Assembly: GCF_009834345.1 (NCBI RefSeq)
Contig: NZ_CP035042.1
Span: forward strand, 2,542,001 to 2,606,000
Origin: Billgrantia tianxiuensis
Lineage (GTDB): Bacteria; Pseudomonadota; Gammaproteobacteria; Pseudomonadales; Halomonadaceae
Length of the DNA stretch: 64,000 bases
Direction: 5' to 3'
The notes under the pieces are model-generated. The model saw nothing but the letters and a program-made list of their open reading frames with translations. It had not been told where the DNA came from and searched no databases. Below are positions 1 through 11,947 of the stretch, one piece after another. Every line of letters starts with the position of its first letter. Positions within the stretch are counted from its first letter, which is position 1. The translations under genes were made by a program, and so were the position numbers.

Positions 1-175
1 GTACCGGGGCAAAACGCAGCGTGCCGTAGACGAAGACCGCATGCTCGCCTTCGTCGATCTCGGGAAGATGATCGGGGCGGTCATAGGTCAGGGGGCTGAG
101 CATGGTCAGCCATAGCCAGCCCACTATGGCCAGCAGGGCAGCAGACGCAGCGAGAACGACATGAGACAGGCGCAT
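1..175 (-). CDS. gamma-glutamylcyclotransferase-like (GGCT/AIG2) protein, N-terminal part
   Basis: Only the first 58 codons are inside the window; the gene runs off the left edge. Reading leftward from ATG at 175, the product starts with a hydrophobic segment (about residues 5-27, a membrane anchor or signal sequence) and then shows VFVYGTLR at about 47-54, the hallmark glycine-loop motif of the GGCT/AIG2 fold. Family members cyclise gamma-glutamyl amines or peptides to 5-oxoproline, but the catalytic glutamate lies beyond the edge, so activity cannot be judged. The membrane-anchored N-terminus is less usual for the family. It is divergent from smrA. Confidence 0.7.
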   Translation of the reverse strand, partial: MRLSHVVLAASAALLAIVGWLWLTMLSPLTYDRPDHLPEIDEGEHAVFVYGTLRFAPV

Positions 176-189
176 ACACGCTCCTTGTC

Positions 190-228
190 TTCGAGAAGGG
201 TGTTCGAGAAGAGTGATCGAGATGGGCT
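190..228. repeat. 13-bp tandem repeat, about three copies, between GGCT-like gene and smrA
   Basis: Units starting at 190, 203 and 216 share the core TTCGAGAAG-GTG. The first two differ at one base and the third has decayed. The repeat lies in the 150-bp divergent region between the leftward GGCT-like gene (start 175) and smrA (start 326). I see no other clear signal in that region. Confidence 0.6.
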
Positions 229-325
229 CTATCCTGCCACGGCCGGACAGCGACTGTCCGGTTCTACCCCAGCACAAGGCTCTGTTAGGATGCGAAGTAT
301 GGCTCGACCACAGCGGAGGATGCCC

Positions 326-919
326 ATGGCCCAGTCGACACACGAGGATCAGGACTTCAGGGCGTTGATGGGAGATGTGAAGCCGCTACGCAGACACGCC
401 AATCGAGCCGACCCGGGCCAGCGCCGACGCCGGCCCACGGAGGCCCAACTGGCACGGCGCGAGAGCGCTCAGGCGGAACTCGCTCGGGACAGCTTTCTGT
501 CGGACGATTTCGTCGAACTGCTGCCACCGTTCGATCCCATCGAGTTTCGCCGCGATGGCATCCAACAAGGCGTCGTCGACCGCCTGCGACATGGCGGCTA
601 TCCCGCCCAGTCACGCTTGCATCTGTTGCGTCGCCCGCTGGCCGATTGCCGGCGAGCGCTACCGCCCTTCATTCACGAAGCCTATGCCCATGACCTGCGC
701 TCGCTGCTGATCGTGCACGGCCGGGGGCAGGAGGTCGACAGTCCGGCCAACGTGCTGCGCTCCTACCTGGCCAAGTGGCTGGCACAGTTCGAGGAGGTAC
801 AGGCGTTCGTCTCTGCGCAGCAAGCCGATGGCGGACTGGGCGCCACTTGGGTAATGCTGCGCAAGAGCGAGCGGGCGAGGGCGGCAAACCGCGAGCGTCA
901 GCAGAAGCGGCGCGGCTGA
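326..919 (+). CDS. smrA: Smr-domain DNA endonuclease SmrA (YdaL-type)
   Basis: The 197-residue product matches the SmrA/YdaL subfamily over its whole length. It has an N-terminal region with the EFRRDGIQQGVVDRL element (about 73-87), an LHLLRRPL segment (98-105) that replaces the LDLHG motif of other Smr proteins exactly as in E. coli YdaL (LNLL), and the conserved HGRG loop at 131-134, with the Smr fold ending near 181. Smr domains nick or cut branched DNA or RNA; the cellular role of stand-alone SmrA is poorly defined. ATG 326 is chosen because a GCGGAGG Shine-Dalgarno sits 6 bases upstream; ATG 320 would abut that site. The frame is open from 161, but the upstream part looks non-coding. 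Confidence 0.88.
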   Translation: MAQSTHEDQDFRALMGDVKPLRRHANRADPGQRRRRPTEAQLARRESAQAELARDSFLSDDFVELLPPFDPIEFRRDGIQQGVVDRLRHGGYPAQSRLHLLRRPLADCRRALPPFIHEAYAHDLRSLLIVHGRGQEVDSPANVLRSYLAKWLAQFEEVQAFVSAQQADGGLGATWVMLRKSERARAANRERQQKRRG

Positions 920-950
920 GCCCTGGAATCCACGAAGCCAGAAGCTAGGC

Positions 951-995
951 GTCTCAAAAACCAGGGTCCCAAAAACCAGAAGTCATAAAAACCAT
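951..995. repeat. 15-bp tandem repeat x3 downstream of smrA
   Basis: Three 15-bp units begin at 951, 966 and 981, each containing a CAAAAACCAG-like core (TAAAAACCAT in the third). They lie between the smrA stop (919) and the terminator of the opposite-strand cysI operon, and supply the A-rich tract (T-rich on the minus strand) next to that hairpin. Confidence 0.7.
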
Positions 996-1024
996 GAAGC
1001 CGGCACTCGGCCGGCTTCATGGTT
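990..1024 (-). terminator. Rho-independent terminator of the cysI-DUF934 operon
   Basis: A perfect 14-bp stem (990-1003 pairing with 1011-1024) with a 7-base loop lies 15 bases past the DUF934 stop. On the minus strand it is followed by TTTTT-rich sequence from 990 back to 986. smrA converges on it from the other side and may also end here, though no T-tract follows on the plus strand. Confidence 0.8.
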
Positions 1025-1038
1025 ACGCCAAAGGGTCT

Positions 1039-1572
1039 TTATGCCAATGCCGGCTCGGCGCGCTTCACCGCTTCGCGCATGCGCCGACGGAACAGCGGCT
1101 CGTCGACGTCGACGGCCGGCTGGTAGGCACGGCTGAAGGCGTTCAGTGCCTGCAGAGCGTCCTCCAGCCACTGGTCCTCGCGCAGTGACAGGGCGTCGAA
1201 GCCACAGCGGGTGAGGAAGAAGGCCTGATCGACCAGCACGTCGCCGATAGCGCGGATCTCCCCCGCGTAGCCGTAACGCTCACGCAGCAGACGCGCCAGG
1301 CTGTAGCCGCGACCGTCGGTGAACTTGGGGAAGTCGATGGCGATCAGCGGTGCTGCAGCCAGCTCTTCGGCCAGTTCCGGTGTCAGCTCGGTATCGCTGG
1401 CCAGCCACGGGGCCAGCTCCTGGCTTCCCTCCAGCACCTGCCAGCGTGCCAACGGCACGATGGCGGGGGAGGCGGGCAGTGCCGCATCCTCTTCGCGAAT
1501 CAGCACCCAGCGGTCTTCGGCCGGCTTGCCGCCACGAATGAAGGGGCGCACGGAGACGTTCTGATCAGGCAT
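1039..1572 (-). CDS. DUF934 protein, sulfite reductase accessory
   Basis: The 177-residue protein carries the family signature DFPKFTDGRGYS at about 80-91. Genes of this family almost always follow a CysI-type sulfite reductase, and a role as an accessory or electron-delivery partner of that enzyme has been suggested from context; it is not proven. Here its ATG (1572) overlaps the end of cysI by 8 bases, so the two are translationally coupled. An AAGGAG Shine-Dalgarno lies 8 bases upstream of ATG 1572. The same frame extends 81 bases further upstream, but that part is antisense-like shadow of cysI. Transcription ends at the hairpin at 990-1024. Confidence 0.85.
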   Translation of the reverse strand: MPDQNVSVRPFIRGGKPAEDRWVLIREEDAALPASPAIVPLARWQVLEGSQELAPWLASDTELTPELAEELAAAPLIAIDFPKFTDGRGYSLARLLRERYGYAGEIRAIGDVLVDQAFFLTRCGFDALSLREDQWLEDALQALNAFSRAYQPAVDVDEPLFRRRMREAVKRAEPALA

Positions 1573-3215
1573 ATACCCGCTCCTTGAAAGGCTTGAGGCC
1601 GATACGGCGATAGGTTTCGATGAAGGTTTCGCCCTCGACACGCTCACCGACATAGACTTGCAGCACTTTGTCGATCACCTCGGGCACGCTTTCGCGGTCG
1701 AACGAAGGGCCGAGGATCTTGCCCAGCGAAGCTTCGTTGCCCTGAGCGCCACCGAGCGAGATCTGATACCACTCCTCACCCTTCTTGTCGACGCCGAGGA
1801 TGCCGATATGGCCGACGTGGTGATGCCCGCAGGCATTCATGCAGCCTGAGATATTGAGGTCCAGGGGCCGAGGTCGTAGAGGTAATCGATATCCTCGAAG
1901 CGCTCCTGAATCGCCTGGGCCACCGGAATGGACTTGGCATTGGCCAGGGCGCAGTAGTCACCGCCGGGGCAGCAGATCAGGTCGGCGAGGGTACCCACGG
2001 TGGGGTTGGCCAACCCGAGCTCATCCAACCGGTGCCAGAGCTCTTCCAGGCGATCCACCGCCACGTCGGCCAGCACCAGGTTCTGCTCGTGGGTGACGCG
2101 AATCTCGCCGTAGCTGAACTCGTCGGCCAGGTCTGCCACCTGATGCATCTGCTCCCAGGTCAGGTCACCGGGCGAATGGCCGCTGCGCTTGAGCGACAGC
2201 GTCACCGCCTTGTAGCCCGGTACCTTGTGTCCATGCACGTTATTGGTCACGAAGCGGGCGAAGGCCCGGTTCTCGCCGCGCAGGCGCTCGAACTCGGCAA
2301 TCGCCTCGTCGCTGACGGCGCGGCGCTCCGGATCGACGAAGTGCGACTGCATCGCGTCGACGGCTTCACGGGTCAAGGTCTGCGGTCCATCCTTCAGATG
2401 CGCCCATTCGGCGTCGACCCGGCGGCGGAATTCCTCGACGCCCAGCGCCTTGACCAGGATCTTGATGCGCGCCTTGAACTTGTTGTCGCGGCGGCCGAAC
2501 TGGTTGTACACGCGCACCAGGGCCTCGAGATAGGTCAGCAGATGCTGCCAAGGCAGGTCGTCGCGCACCACCTCGCCGATCATCGGCGTGCGGCCGAGGC
2601 CACCGCCGGCCAGCACCTTGACGCGCACTTCGCCGTGTTCGTCACGCCACAGGCGCAGGCCCACGTCATGGACCTGGATGGCGGCACGATCCTCGGCGGC
2701 ACCCGTCACCGCGATCTTGAATTTACGCGGCAGGTAGGTGAACTCGGGATGGAAGGTCGACCACTGGCGAATCAGCTCGCACCATGGACGCGGATCGACC
2801 TCTTCGTCCTCGCAATGCCGGCGAACTGATCGGTGGAGGTATTGCGAATGTCGTTGCCGCTGGTCTGGATGGCATGCATCTGCACGCTGGCCAGCTCGGC
2901 CAGCATGTCCGGCACCGTCTCCAGCTTCGGCCAGTTCAGCTGCAGGTTGGTGCGGGTGGTGAAGTGTCCGTAGCCGCGATCGTAGTCGCGAGCCAGATCG
3001 CCCAGCTTGCGCAGCTGATAGGAGGCCAGCATGCCGTAGGGGATGGCAATACGCAGCATGGGTGCGTATCGCTGGACGTAGAGGCCGTTCTGCACGCGCA
3101 GCGGCAGAAATTCCTCGTCGCTGATGCGGCCGGCCAGATAACGGTTCATCTGCTCGCGAAACTGGGCGACGCGTTCATTGACCAGTGTCTGATCATGGGT
3201 GTCGTAGCGGTACAT
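1565..3215 (-). CDS. cysI: assimilatory sulfite (nitrite/sulfite) reductase hemoprotein, two apparent frameshifts
   Basis: Catalyses six-electron reduction of sulfite to sulfide for cysteine synthesis using siroheme coupled to a 4Fe-4S cluster. After correction the product is 550 residues, the usual size of the single-subunit Pseudomonas/Halomonas type. GHFTTRTNLQLNWP at about 83-96 belongs to the first SiR half. The cluster/siroheme ligands read as Cys416-x5-Cys422 and Cys459-x3-Cys463 (contexts ICCPGGDYC and NISGCMNACGHHH). The frame breaks near 2812 (one G short) and at the G run 1864-1867 (one G short). All family-conserved blocks are present in three successive frames, which argues for sequence error rather than a dead gene. 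The DUF934 gene follows with an 8-base overlap. Confidence 0.9.
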
Positions 3216-3352
3216 TCAGCCGGTCCTGCTGCTAGGGGATTGGCGAAGCGTCAGGGGGCACCATAACGCCCCGCGATATTCTATGAAAGAATAAATATTC
3301 ATATTTTTTATACGTAAAGACATATAAAGCGTCAAGAGGGTCTCCCACCTGA
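3216..3352 (-). promoter_or_regulatory. AT-rich leader upstream of cysI
   Basis: This 137-bp gap between the MATE stop and the cysI start includes an AT-rich stretch (about 3275-3330) in otherwise GC-rich DNA, the expected place for the cysI promoter and CysB-type activator contact. I cannot fix a -35/-10 pair with confidence: TTTACG followed 17 bases later by TTTATT is one weak possibility on the minus strand. Confidence 0.4.
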
Positions 3353-4681
3353 TCAGAACTGCACCCTGAGCCACTGGCGGCGCTGCCAAATCGCGGCAAA
3401 CCACAGCGAGTTCAAGCAACGGTAGCCAAGCTGCACCCACCAGATACCCAGCAGCCCTTGCTCCATGGCCACGCCGACCCACCAGGCCAGAGGCAGGAAG
3501 ACCAGCCACTGCAGGCTGAGGGTGGTCGTCATCACGGTACGGTTGGCCCCGGCGCCCAGCAGTGCCTGTCCCAATACCAGGGCAGCAGCATCCAGCACGA
3601 TCATCACGGCAGTCAACTGCAGCGGCAGCCGGGCCAGGGCGATCAGCTCGGGGTCATGCAGGAACAACCCCAGGACATGCTCGGGCCATAGCATCATGGG
3701 CAGCGCCAGTGACGCCAGGCACAGCCAGGCCAGACGCACAACGTCCCAGCCCCAGCGATGCGCCTCACCATGGGCTTGTTCACCGAGCGACTGGCCCACC
3801 AGGCTCATCGCGGCCATGCCCAGCCCCACACCGGGCAGGATCAGCAGCAGCGACAGGTTCACCAGCACGTGGCCCACCGCCACGCTGGCGGTATCGATCT
3901 GGCCCAGGATCCAGAACAGTACGGCGTAACCGGCAGCGAACCATAGCTGCTGAAAGGAGTGCGGCGTGGCCAGGCGCAGGGTCGTCAGCAGCGTGGGACG
4001 TTCCGGCAGACGCGTCATGAAACCGCAGGCGACGGCATGACGGGTGCTGATCCAGGCCCACAGACCGAGCCCGGCGAGCAGCGAAAGGGAGGTTCCCGCG
4101 CCAGCGCCTGCCGCCCCCATGGCGGGCAGCCCGAGGTAGCCGAAGATCAGACAGATGCTGGCGAGCACGTTGACGACGTGCATCACCAGCATGATGCGCA
4201 GGTAGAAGCCGCTCTGCTGGATACCGTTCCAATAGCCGCGAAAGCAGAAGATCATCGCCACGGCGGCGAGCGACAGCACTCGCCAGCGGAAGTACTCCAC
4301 CGCGACGTCGGTGACCTCGGCGCTGGGGTTGAGCCATCCCAGCAGCCATGGCGCCTGCCACAGGCAGAGCAGGGTAACGGGCAGCGACACGAGCAGGGCA
4401 ATCGCAAGCCCGGCATTGAGCGGCAGGGCACGCTGGTGCCAGGCCTGTTCGCCGTGCCGCCAGGCGGTCTGTGCCTGCACCCCCGACGAAAGCCCGAACA
4501 CCAGCGCGGTGATCAGGAACATGGCGTAGCCACCGATACCCACGCCGGCCAGCGGCACTTCGCCGAGCGAGCCGACCAGGGCCGCATCGATCAGATTGAT
4601 CAGGCTCTGGGTGACCATGGCGGCGATGATCGGCAGAGCGAGGCGCAGGATTCTCCGGCGGCGAATGGAGTCGGGTAACAT
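3353..4681 (-). CDS. MATE-family multidrug/Na+ antiporter
   Basis: A 442-residue, very hydrophobic protein with about 12 predicted membrane segments arranged as two pseudo-repeats. The first helix region RRILRLALPIIAAMVTQSLI with following NLIDAALVGSLGE is typical of the NorM/DinF-type MATE family, which exports cationic drugs or metabolites in exchange for Na+ or H+. Substrate cannot be told from sequence. The ATG at 4681 has no clear Shine-Dalgarno, and its leader is occupied by a perfect 15-bp tandem duplication. It lies downstream of metH but is separated from it by a strong terminator. Confidence 0.85.
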   Translation of the reverse strand: MLPDSIRRRRILRLALPIIAAMVTQSLINLIDAALVGSLGEVPLAGVGIGGYAMFLITALVFGLSSGVQAQTAWRHGEQAWHQRALPLNAGLAIALLVSLPVTLLCLWQAPWLLGWLNPSAEVTDVAVEYFRWRVLSLAAVAMIFCFRGYWNGIQQSGFYLRIMLVMHVVNVLASICLIFGYLGLPAMGAAGAGAGTSLSLLAGLGLWAWISTRHAVACGFMTRLPERPTLLTTLRLATPHSFQQLWFAAGYAVLFWILGQIDTASVAVGHVLVNLSLLLILPGVGLGMAAMSLVGQSLGEQAHGEAHRWGWDVVRLAWLCLASLALPMMLWPEHVLGLFLHDPELIALARLPLQLTAVMIVLDAAALVLGQALLGAGANRTVMTTTLSLQWLVFLPLAWWVGVAMEQGLLGIWWVQLGYRCLNSLWFAAIWQRRQWLRVQF

Positions 4682-4682
4682 C

Positions 4683-4712
4683 CGTACTATCGGTTCGCGT
4701 ACTATCGGTTCG
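4683..4712. repeat. perfect 15-bp tandem duplication in the MATE leader
   Basis: Two identical units of CGTACTATCGGTTCG occupy 4683-4697 and 4698-4712, ending one base before the MATE start codon. The copies fall where the ribosome-binding site should be, so they may have altered translation of the exporter. Confidence 0.85.
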
Positions 4713-4716
4713 TCTG

Positions 4717-4743
4717 AAAAACGCCCGTGCCGGTGGCACGGGC
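4717..4743 (-). terminator. Rho-independent terminator of metH
   Basis: GCCCGTGCC (4723-4731) pairs perfectly with GGCACGGGC (4735-4743) across a 3-base loop, and the minus strand continues into TTTTT (4721-4717). It lies 19 bases after the metH stop. Confidence 0.9.
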
Positions 4744-4762
4744 GGCGTCGAATGGCGACATA

Positions 4763-8462
<3,700 letters not shown>

Positions 8463-8543
8463 GGGTCGGGTCTATCTCCAGCGAAGTCACGTCCAGGGTT
8501 TGGGGCCGCCCGCGGATTCTTGTGGGCTACGGGCGTAGGCGGT

Positions 8544-8560
8544 CATGTCGGCCCGACATG
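8544..8560. promoter_or_regulatory. perfect 8-bp dyad between metH and nfuA
   Basis: CATGTCGG (8544-8551) and CCGACATG (8553-8560) form an inverted repeat around one base, 82 bases upstream of the metH start and 145 bases upstream of nfuA. A dimeric regulator site is possible; it does not resemble the MetR consensus. The rest of the 242-bp divergent gap holds a CATAAT at 8646-8651 that could be an nfuA -10, with no well-spaced -35. Confidence 0.4.
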
Positions 8561-8704
8561 GTAGCAAAACCAGCGCCTTGAGGGCAGGGCTGGTCAAAAA
8601 CCGAGCAAAACAGTCGGGATTGTCTCGAAGCAGGCTTTTGCTTACCATAATGGCATGTCACCTATGGCCGGTCCGCGCGACCGTGCCCGACCAGCGAGAA
8701 CACC

Positions 8705-9295
8705 ATGAGCGAGATCATCCAGATTACCGACAGCGCCCAGGACTACCTCGCCGAGCTGCTCGAGAAGCAGAACGTCGAAGGGATCGCCGTGCGCATCTTC
8801 ATCACTCAGCCGGGTACGCCCTATGCCGAGACCTGCCTGGCCTACTGTCGGCCTGGCGAGGAGGAGCCCACCGACCAGCGACTGGAGCTCGAGAAGATCG
8901 TCGTACTGGTCGACAAGAACAGCATTCCCTTCCTCGAGGAGGCGGTAGTCGACTTCAATGCCGATCGCATGGGCGGCCAGCTCACCATCAAGGCGCCCAA
9001 TGCCAAGATGCCCAAGGTCAACGCCGACAGTCCGCTCGAGGATCGCGTCAACTACATCCTCTACAGCGAAATCAATCCCGGCCTGGCTGCCCACGGCGGC
9101 GAGATCAAGCTGGTCGAGCTGACCGAGGATCAGGTGGCGGTGCTTGCCTTCGGCGGCGGCTGCCAGGGCTGCGCCGCGGTCGACCTGACCCTCAAGGAGG
9201 GTGTGGAGAAGACCCTGATGGAGCGTATCCCTGAGCTGGCCGGCATCCGCGACGTGACCGACCACACGGATACCACCAACGCCTACTATCGCTGA
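8705..9295 (+). CDS. nfuA: Fe-S biogenesis protein NfuA
   Basis: A 196-residue carrier that accepts 4Fe-4S clusters and delivers them to target enzymes, especially under oxidative stress or iron limitation. The N-terminal half is a degenerate A-type domain (contains CLAYCRP at about 43-49). The C-terminal Nfu domain has the cluster-binding Cys153-x2-Cys156 in GGCQGC. Length and domain order match E. coli NfuA (191 residues). Transcribed divergently from metH. The downstream hairpin at 9390-9414 may end the transcript. Confidence 0.93.
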   Translation: MSEIIQITDSAQDYLAELLEKQNVEGIAVRIFITQPGTPYAETCLAYCRPGEEEPTDQRLELEKIVVLVDKNSIPFLEEAVVDFNADRMGGQLTIKAPNAKMPKVNADSPLEDRVNYILYSEINPGLAAHGGEIKLVELTEDQVAVLAFGGGCQGCAAVDLTLKEGVEKTLMERIPELAGIRDVTDHTDTTNAYYR

Positions 9296-9374
9296 CATTC
9301 GAAACGGCGAGCCGCATTTCGCGGCATCGCCGTGGTTCGTACAGGGTGCACCCGCCCGCAAGGGCGCCGGGCAT

Positions 9375-10418
9375 TCAGCGGACGCTCTCGGAAGGCTCCA
9401 CTTTGGAGCCTTCCTGCGTTTCGGCTCCCCGTTCCGCACGGCGTGAGGGCTTTCCTTCCTCGTCAGGCTGCCAGGTACGCCGCATCAGCTCCGCTTCCAG
9501 TGTGCGCAGGCGTGCCGCCTGCTCGTCGATGTGGCGTTTCTGGTCCTCGATGCGGGCCTGCAGCAGCGACTGCTCGTGGCGCAGGGTATCGATGCGCTCT
9601 TCGGCACGGCTCCTGGCCCACTGGGTCTCGCGATGCTGCTTTTCCTCCTTGGCCAGCGCCGCCTGGGTCTCGTGCAGCTGCCGCTGCATGTTCTCCTGGC
9701 GCTTCTCGAGTTGCGCCACCGTGGCGTCGTGTCGCTTCTCTGCCGACATTCGCTCCTGACGCGCCTCGTCGAGCAGGCTCATCAGGCGCGCCTCGGCAGC
9801 CTCGTGGCGCTGCTCTTCCTGGTTCAGGCGCGCCAGTTGCTGGGCGTCACGGTCGGCCAACGCCTGCTGGTGCGCCTGCATCTGCTGCTCATTCTCTCGC
9901 TGCAACTTGTCGAGCTGCTGCAGGGTTCGACTCAGGCGCTGTTCCAGTTGGCGTGAGCGCTCCTGCCACTGGTCGCGCTCGCTCTCGACCTTCGCCAGCG
10001 CGGCACTGCGCTGCTCGAGCCGTTGCTCCGTGCCCGCCAGGTGCGCCGACAGAGCGGCTTCGCGCTGCTCGGCATTTTCCACCTGGCGCTGCGCCTCCTG
10101 CATGGCAGCCTGCACATCCGCCACACGGCGATCGGCCTCTTCGCGGTAGCCCGACAGCGCCTCTCCAGCGGCCTCCTGAGCCTTGTGCCACAAGCTTTCC
10201 GCCAATCTCAGTACCGGTTCCGGCATTGCCTGGGAAGCGGGCAGGTCGCGGCTGGCTTCGCGCTGAAACCGCCACTCCCTCAGGTGATCGCTGATGGTGG
10301 TGAAGCTGCCGGTTCCCAGCACGTCGCGAATTTTCTGAACGCTGGGCGCTTCCCCCTTGGCCAGCAGGGTCTCGATGGCCTGCTGGACGTCCACGTACTG
10401 CACACCGCTGCGTGCCAT
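9375..10418 (-). CDS. KfrA-like DNA-binding coiled-coil protein
   Basis: The 347-residue product starts with a KfrA_N-type helix-turn-helix domain (about residues 1-115; VQQAIETLLAKGEAPSVQKI and the following GTGSFTTISDHL segment are typical). It continues as one long coiled coil rich in Glu, Gln, Arg and Ala from about 85 to 325. Plasmid KfrA proteins bind operators near their own promoter and polymerise through the tail; chromosomal copies are of unknown function. ATG 10418 is preceded by AAGGAGA. It is divergent from a tyrosine recombinase, and the shared 266-bp region holds several dyads (10538-10617), suggesting autoregulation. No frame break is seen. Confidence 0.82.
   Translation of the reverse strand: MARSGVQYVDVQQAIETLLAKGEAPSVQKIRDVLGTGSFTTISDHLREWRFQREASRDLPASQAMPEPVLRLAESLWHKAQEAAGEALSGYREEADRRVADVQAAMQEAQRQVENAEQREAALSAHLAGTEQRLEQRSAALAKVESERDQWQERSRQLEQRLSRTLQQLDKLQRENEQQMQAHQQALADRDAQQLARLNQEEQRHEAAEARLMSLLDEARQERMSAEKRHDATVAQLEKRQENMQRQLHETQAALAKEEKQHRETQWARSRAEERIDTLRHEQSLLQARIEDQKRHIDEQAARLRTLEAELMRRTWQPDEEGKPSRRAERGAETQEGSKVEPSESVR
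9390..9414. terminator. strong hairpin at the 3' end of kfrA-like gene, downstream of nfuA
   Basis: An 11-bp perfect stem (9390-9400 with 9404-9414) and 3-base loop lies inside the last codons of the kfrA-like gene, 95 bases past nfuA. Only TTT follows at 9419-9421 on the plus strand, so termination of nfuA is plausible but not certain. Confidence 0.5.
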
Positions 10419-10537
10419 GACGGTCTCCTTGTGTGGTGGCTGATCCTTGCGTCACGCGGCAGGCGTCGCTTGTTGTTACCGTTCCATGCGCCCGCTCGGA
10501 TACCTAAGCATAGCGACTTTCGTCCAAGGCGGAAAGA

Positions 10538-10617
10538 TAATTACATTAAACGTAATTACGTAATTTACATAATGAAAAACGATAGAAATTCAAGATTACC
10601 TGTCTTATCTTGAATTT
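10538..10617. promoter_or_regulatory. dyad cluster and probable promoter between kfrA-like gene and recombinase
   Basis: The AT-rich centre of the divergent region holds three inverted repeats. TAATTAC (10538-10544) pairs with GTAATTA (10552-10558). CGTAATTACG (10551-10560) is a self-complementary palindrome. A perfect 11-bp arm pair, AAATTCAAGAT (10586-10596) with ATCTTGAATTT (10607-10617), flanks a 10-base spacer. On the minus strand TTGAAT (10593-10588) and TATGTA (10571-10566) form a -35/-10 pair with 16-bp spacing. The long dyad would cover that -35 box, the layout expected for autorepression by the KfrA-like protein. Binding is inferred, not shown. Confidence 0.55.
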
Positions 10618-10684
10618 TTAGCCACTACACGGGACACTTCCACACAGAGACGACAAGCGCGGCGCAGGGCAGACGACACGAGCG

Positions 10685-11919
10685 ATGCACGAACGAGAGT
10701 TACACGAGCAAGATCTGCACGAAGAGGGCGGCAGCGACGCCACTATGCACCAGAGCGAGGAACGGAACCCGGCTCGCCATGTAGCAGGAGGCGATCCCAT
10801 TCCGTCGGCTGCGGTGATGGCCAACGCGAATAGCGCTGCTCGTATCGCGGCCAGCAGCGATGCCGAGGCCGTGGCCCTGTGGCTTGCCGAGTTCCGTGCC
10901 AGCCCACAAACTCTGCGGGCCTATCGCCGGGAAGCCGAGCGACTGTTGCTGTGGCTGGAGCATCAGGGCCGGGACCTGGGGCAATTGCGCCGCCAGGACC
11001 TGGATACCTTTGAAGCCTTCCTGGCTTCGCCCGCGCCGCGCCACCTCTGGGTGGGGCCGCCACGACCTCGACACGCACCGGATTGGCGGCCGTTTCGCGG
11101 ACCGCTGTCACCGGCCAGCCGCAGGCAGAGCCTGGTGATCCTGCAAGGCATGTTTGCCTGGCTGGTCGAGGCAGGGTGGGTTGCACACAACCCGTTCCGC
11201 TTGATGCGCGACAAGCGCCGCCGCCTCGACAATCGGCGCGCGGGTGTCGATCGCTACCTGGAGCGCCCGCTGTGGGAGTGGCTGTGGCAGTGGCTCACCC
11301 GCCCCCTGGAAGATGGCGCCAACGCTCGCGAGCGTTATCTATGGCAGCGTCGGCGCGTGATATTCGGCTTCGCTTACCTGCTGGCACCGCGTATCGGCGA
11401 GATGGCCGGCGCCGAGATGGGCGACTTCTTTCAGCGCGAAGGGCGCTGGTGGTGGCGCGTAGTGGGGAAGGGCGACAAGGCTGCCCGGATACCGGTGCCC
11501 GACGACATGCTGGTCCTGCTGCGCGAGTGGCGGCGTGAACTCGACTTATCCGCCGAGCCTGCGCCCGGGGAGGTAGGCCCCGTGCTGCGCGGCCTGGACG
11601 GCCAGCGTGGCCTGGGCGACAACCAGCTTTACCGCCTGATACGCGACACCTTTCGCCAGGCCGCCTCGGTCCTGGAAACCGAGGCCGGCGATACGGCGAC
11701 GGCACAGGTGGCGCGGCTGCGCAGCGCCACGCCTCACTGGCTACGCCATACCGCGCTCACGCATCAGGCCCAAGCCGGCGTGGAGCTGCGCTACCTGGCC
11801 AGCACCGCCCGCCATGCCGACTGGACACCACCGCACAATACCTCCATACCGAAGATGAGGAGTGGCATCGCCAACAGTCGGCCCATGGATTGCCCGGCAG
11901 GGCGGCCGAACCGGTATAA
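10685..11919 (+). CDS. tyrosine-family site-specific recombinase, one apparent frameshift
   Basis: The 411-residue corrected product has an N-terminal SAM-like core-binding domain (about 57-170) and a C-terminal catalytic domain containing every expected residue: Arg236 (LAPRIGEM), Lys262/265 (GKGDK), His351 and Arg354 (TPHWLRH), His377 and Tyr386 (ARHARLDTTAQYLH). The frame breaks at the CC near 11817; one extra C restores the last two catalytic positions and a stop at 11917-11919. Without that correction the frame runs into sufE and gives a false fusion. The start is uncertain: ATGs at 10685, 10745 and 10817 are possible and none has a good ribosome site. The first 15 residues are His/Glu-rich. 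It is not XerC or XerD, and no phage genes or att sites are nearby. Confidence 0.82.
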
Positions 11920-11920
11920 T
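11890..11920 (+). promoter_or_regulatory. candidate sufE promoter overlapping the recombinase stop codon
   Basis: A consensus TATAAT lies at 11915-11920, overlapping the corrected stop of the recombinase and 27 bases before the sufE start. The best -35, TTGCCC at 11890-11895, has a long 19-bp spacer, so strength is uncertain. Confidence 0.45.
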
Positions 11921-11947
11921 GGTGGACAAGCCAATACGGGAGACGAC

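Noticed and set aside
1565..3215. cysI as a decayed pseudogene
   Set aside because: Both breaks are one-base G/C losses of the same kind found in essential genes here, and all Fe-S and siroheme motifs are intact.
3216..3509. 97-residue minus-strand frame upstream of cysI
   Set aside because: It overlaps the MATE C-terminus out of frame and shows no family resemblance or ribosome site.
8463..8704. Riboswitch (SAM or B12) ahead of metH
   Set aside because: I could not find the conserved helices of either class; only a 17-bp dyad is visible.
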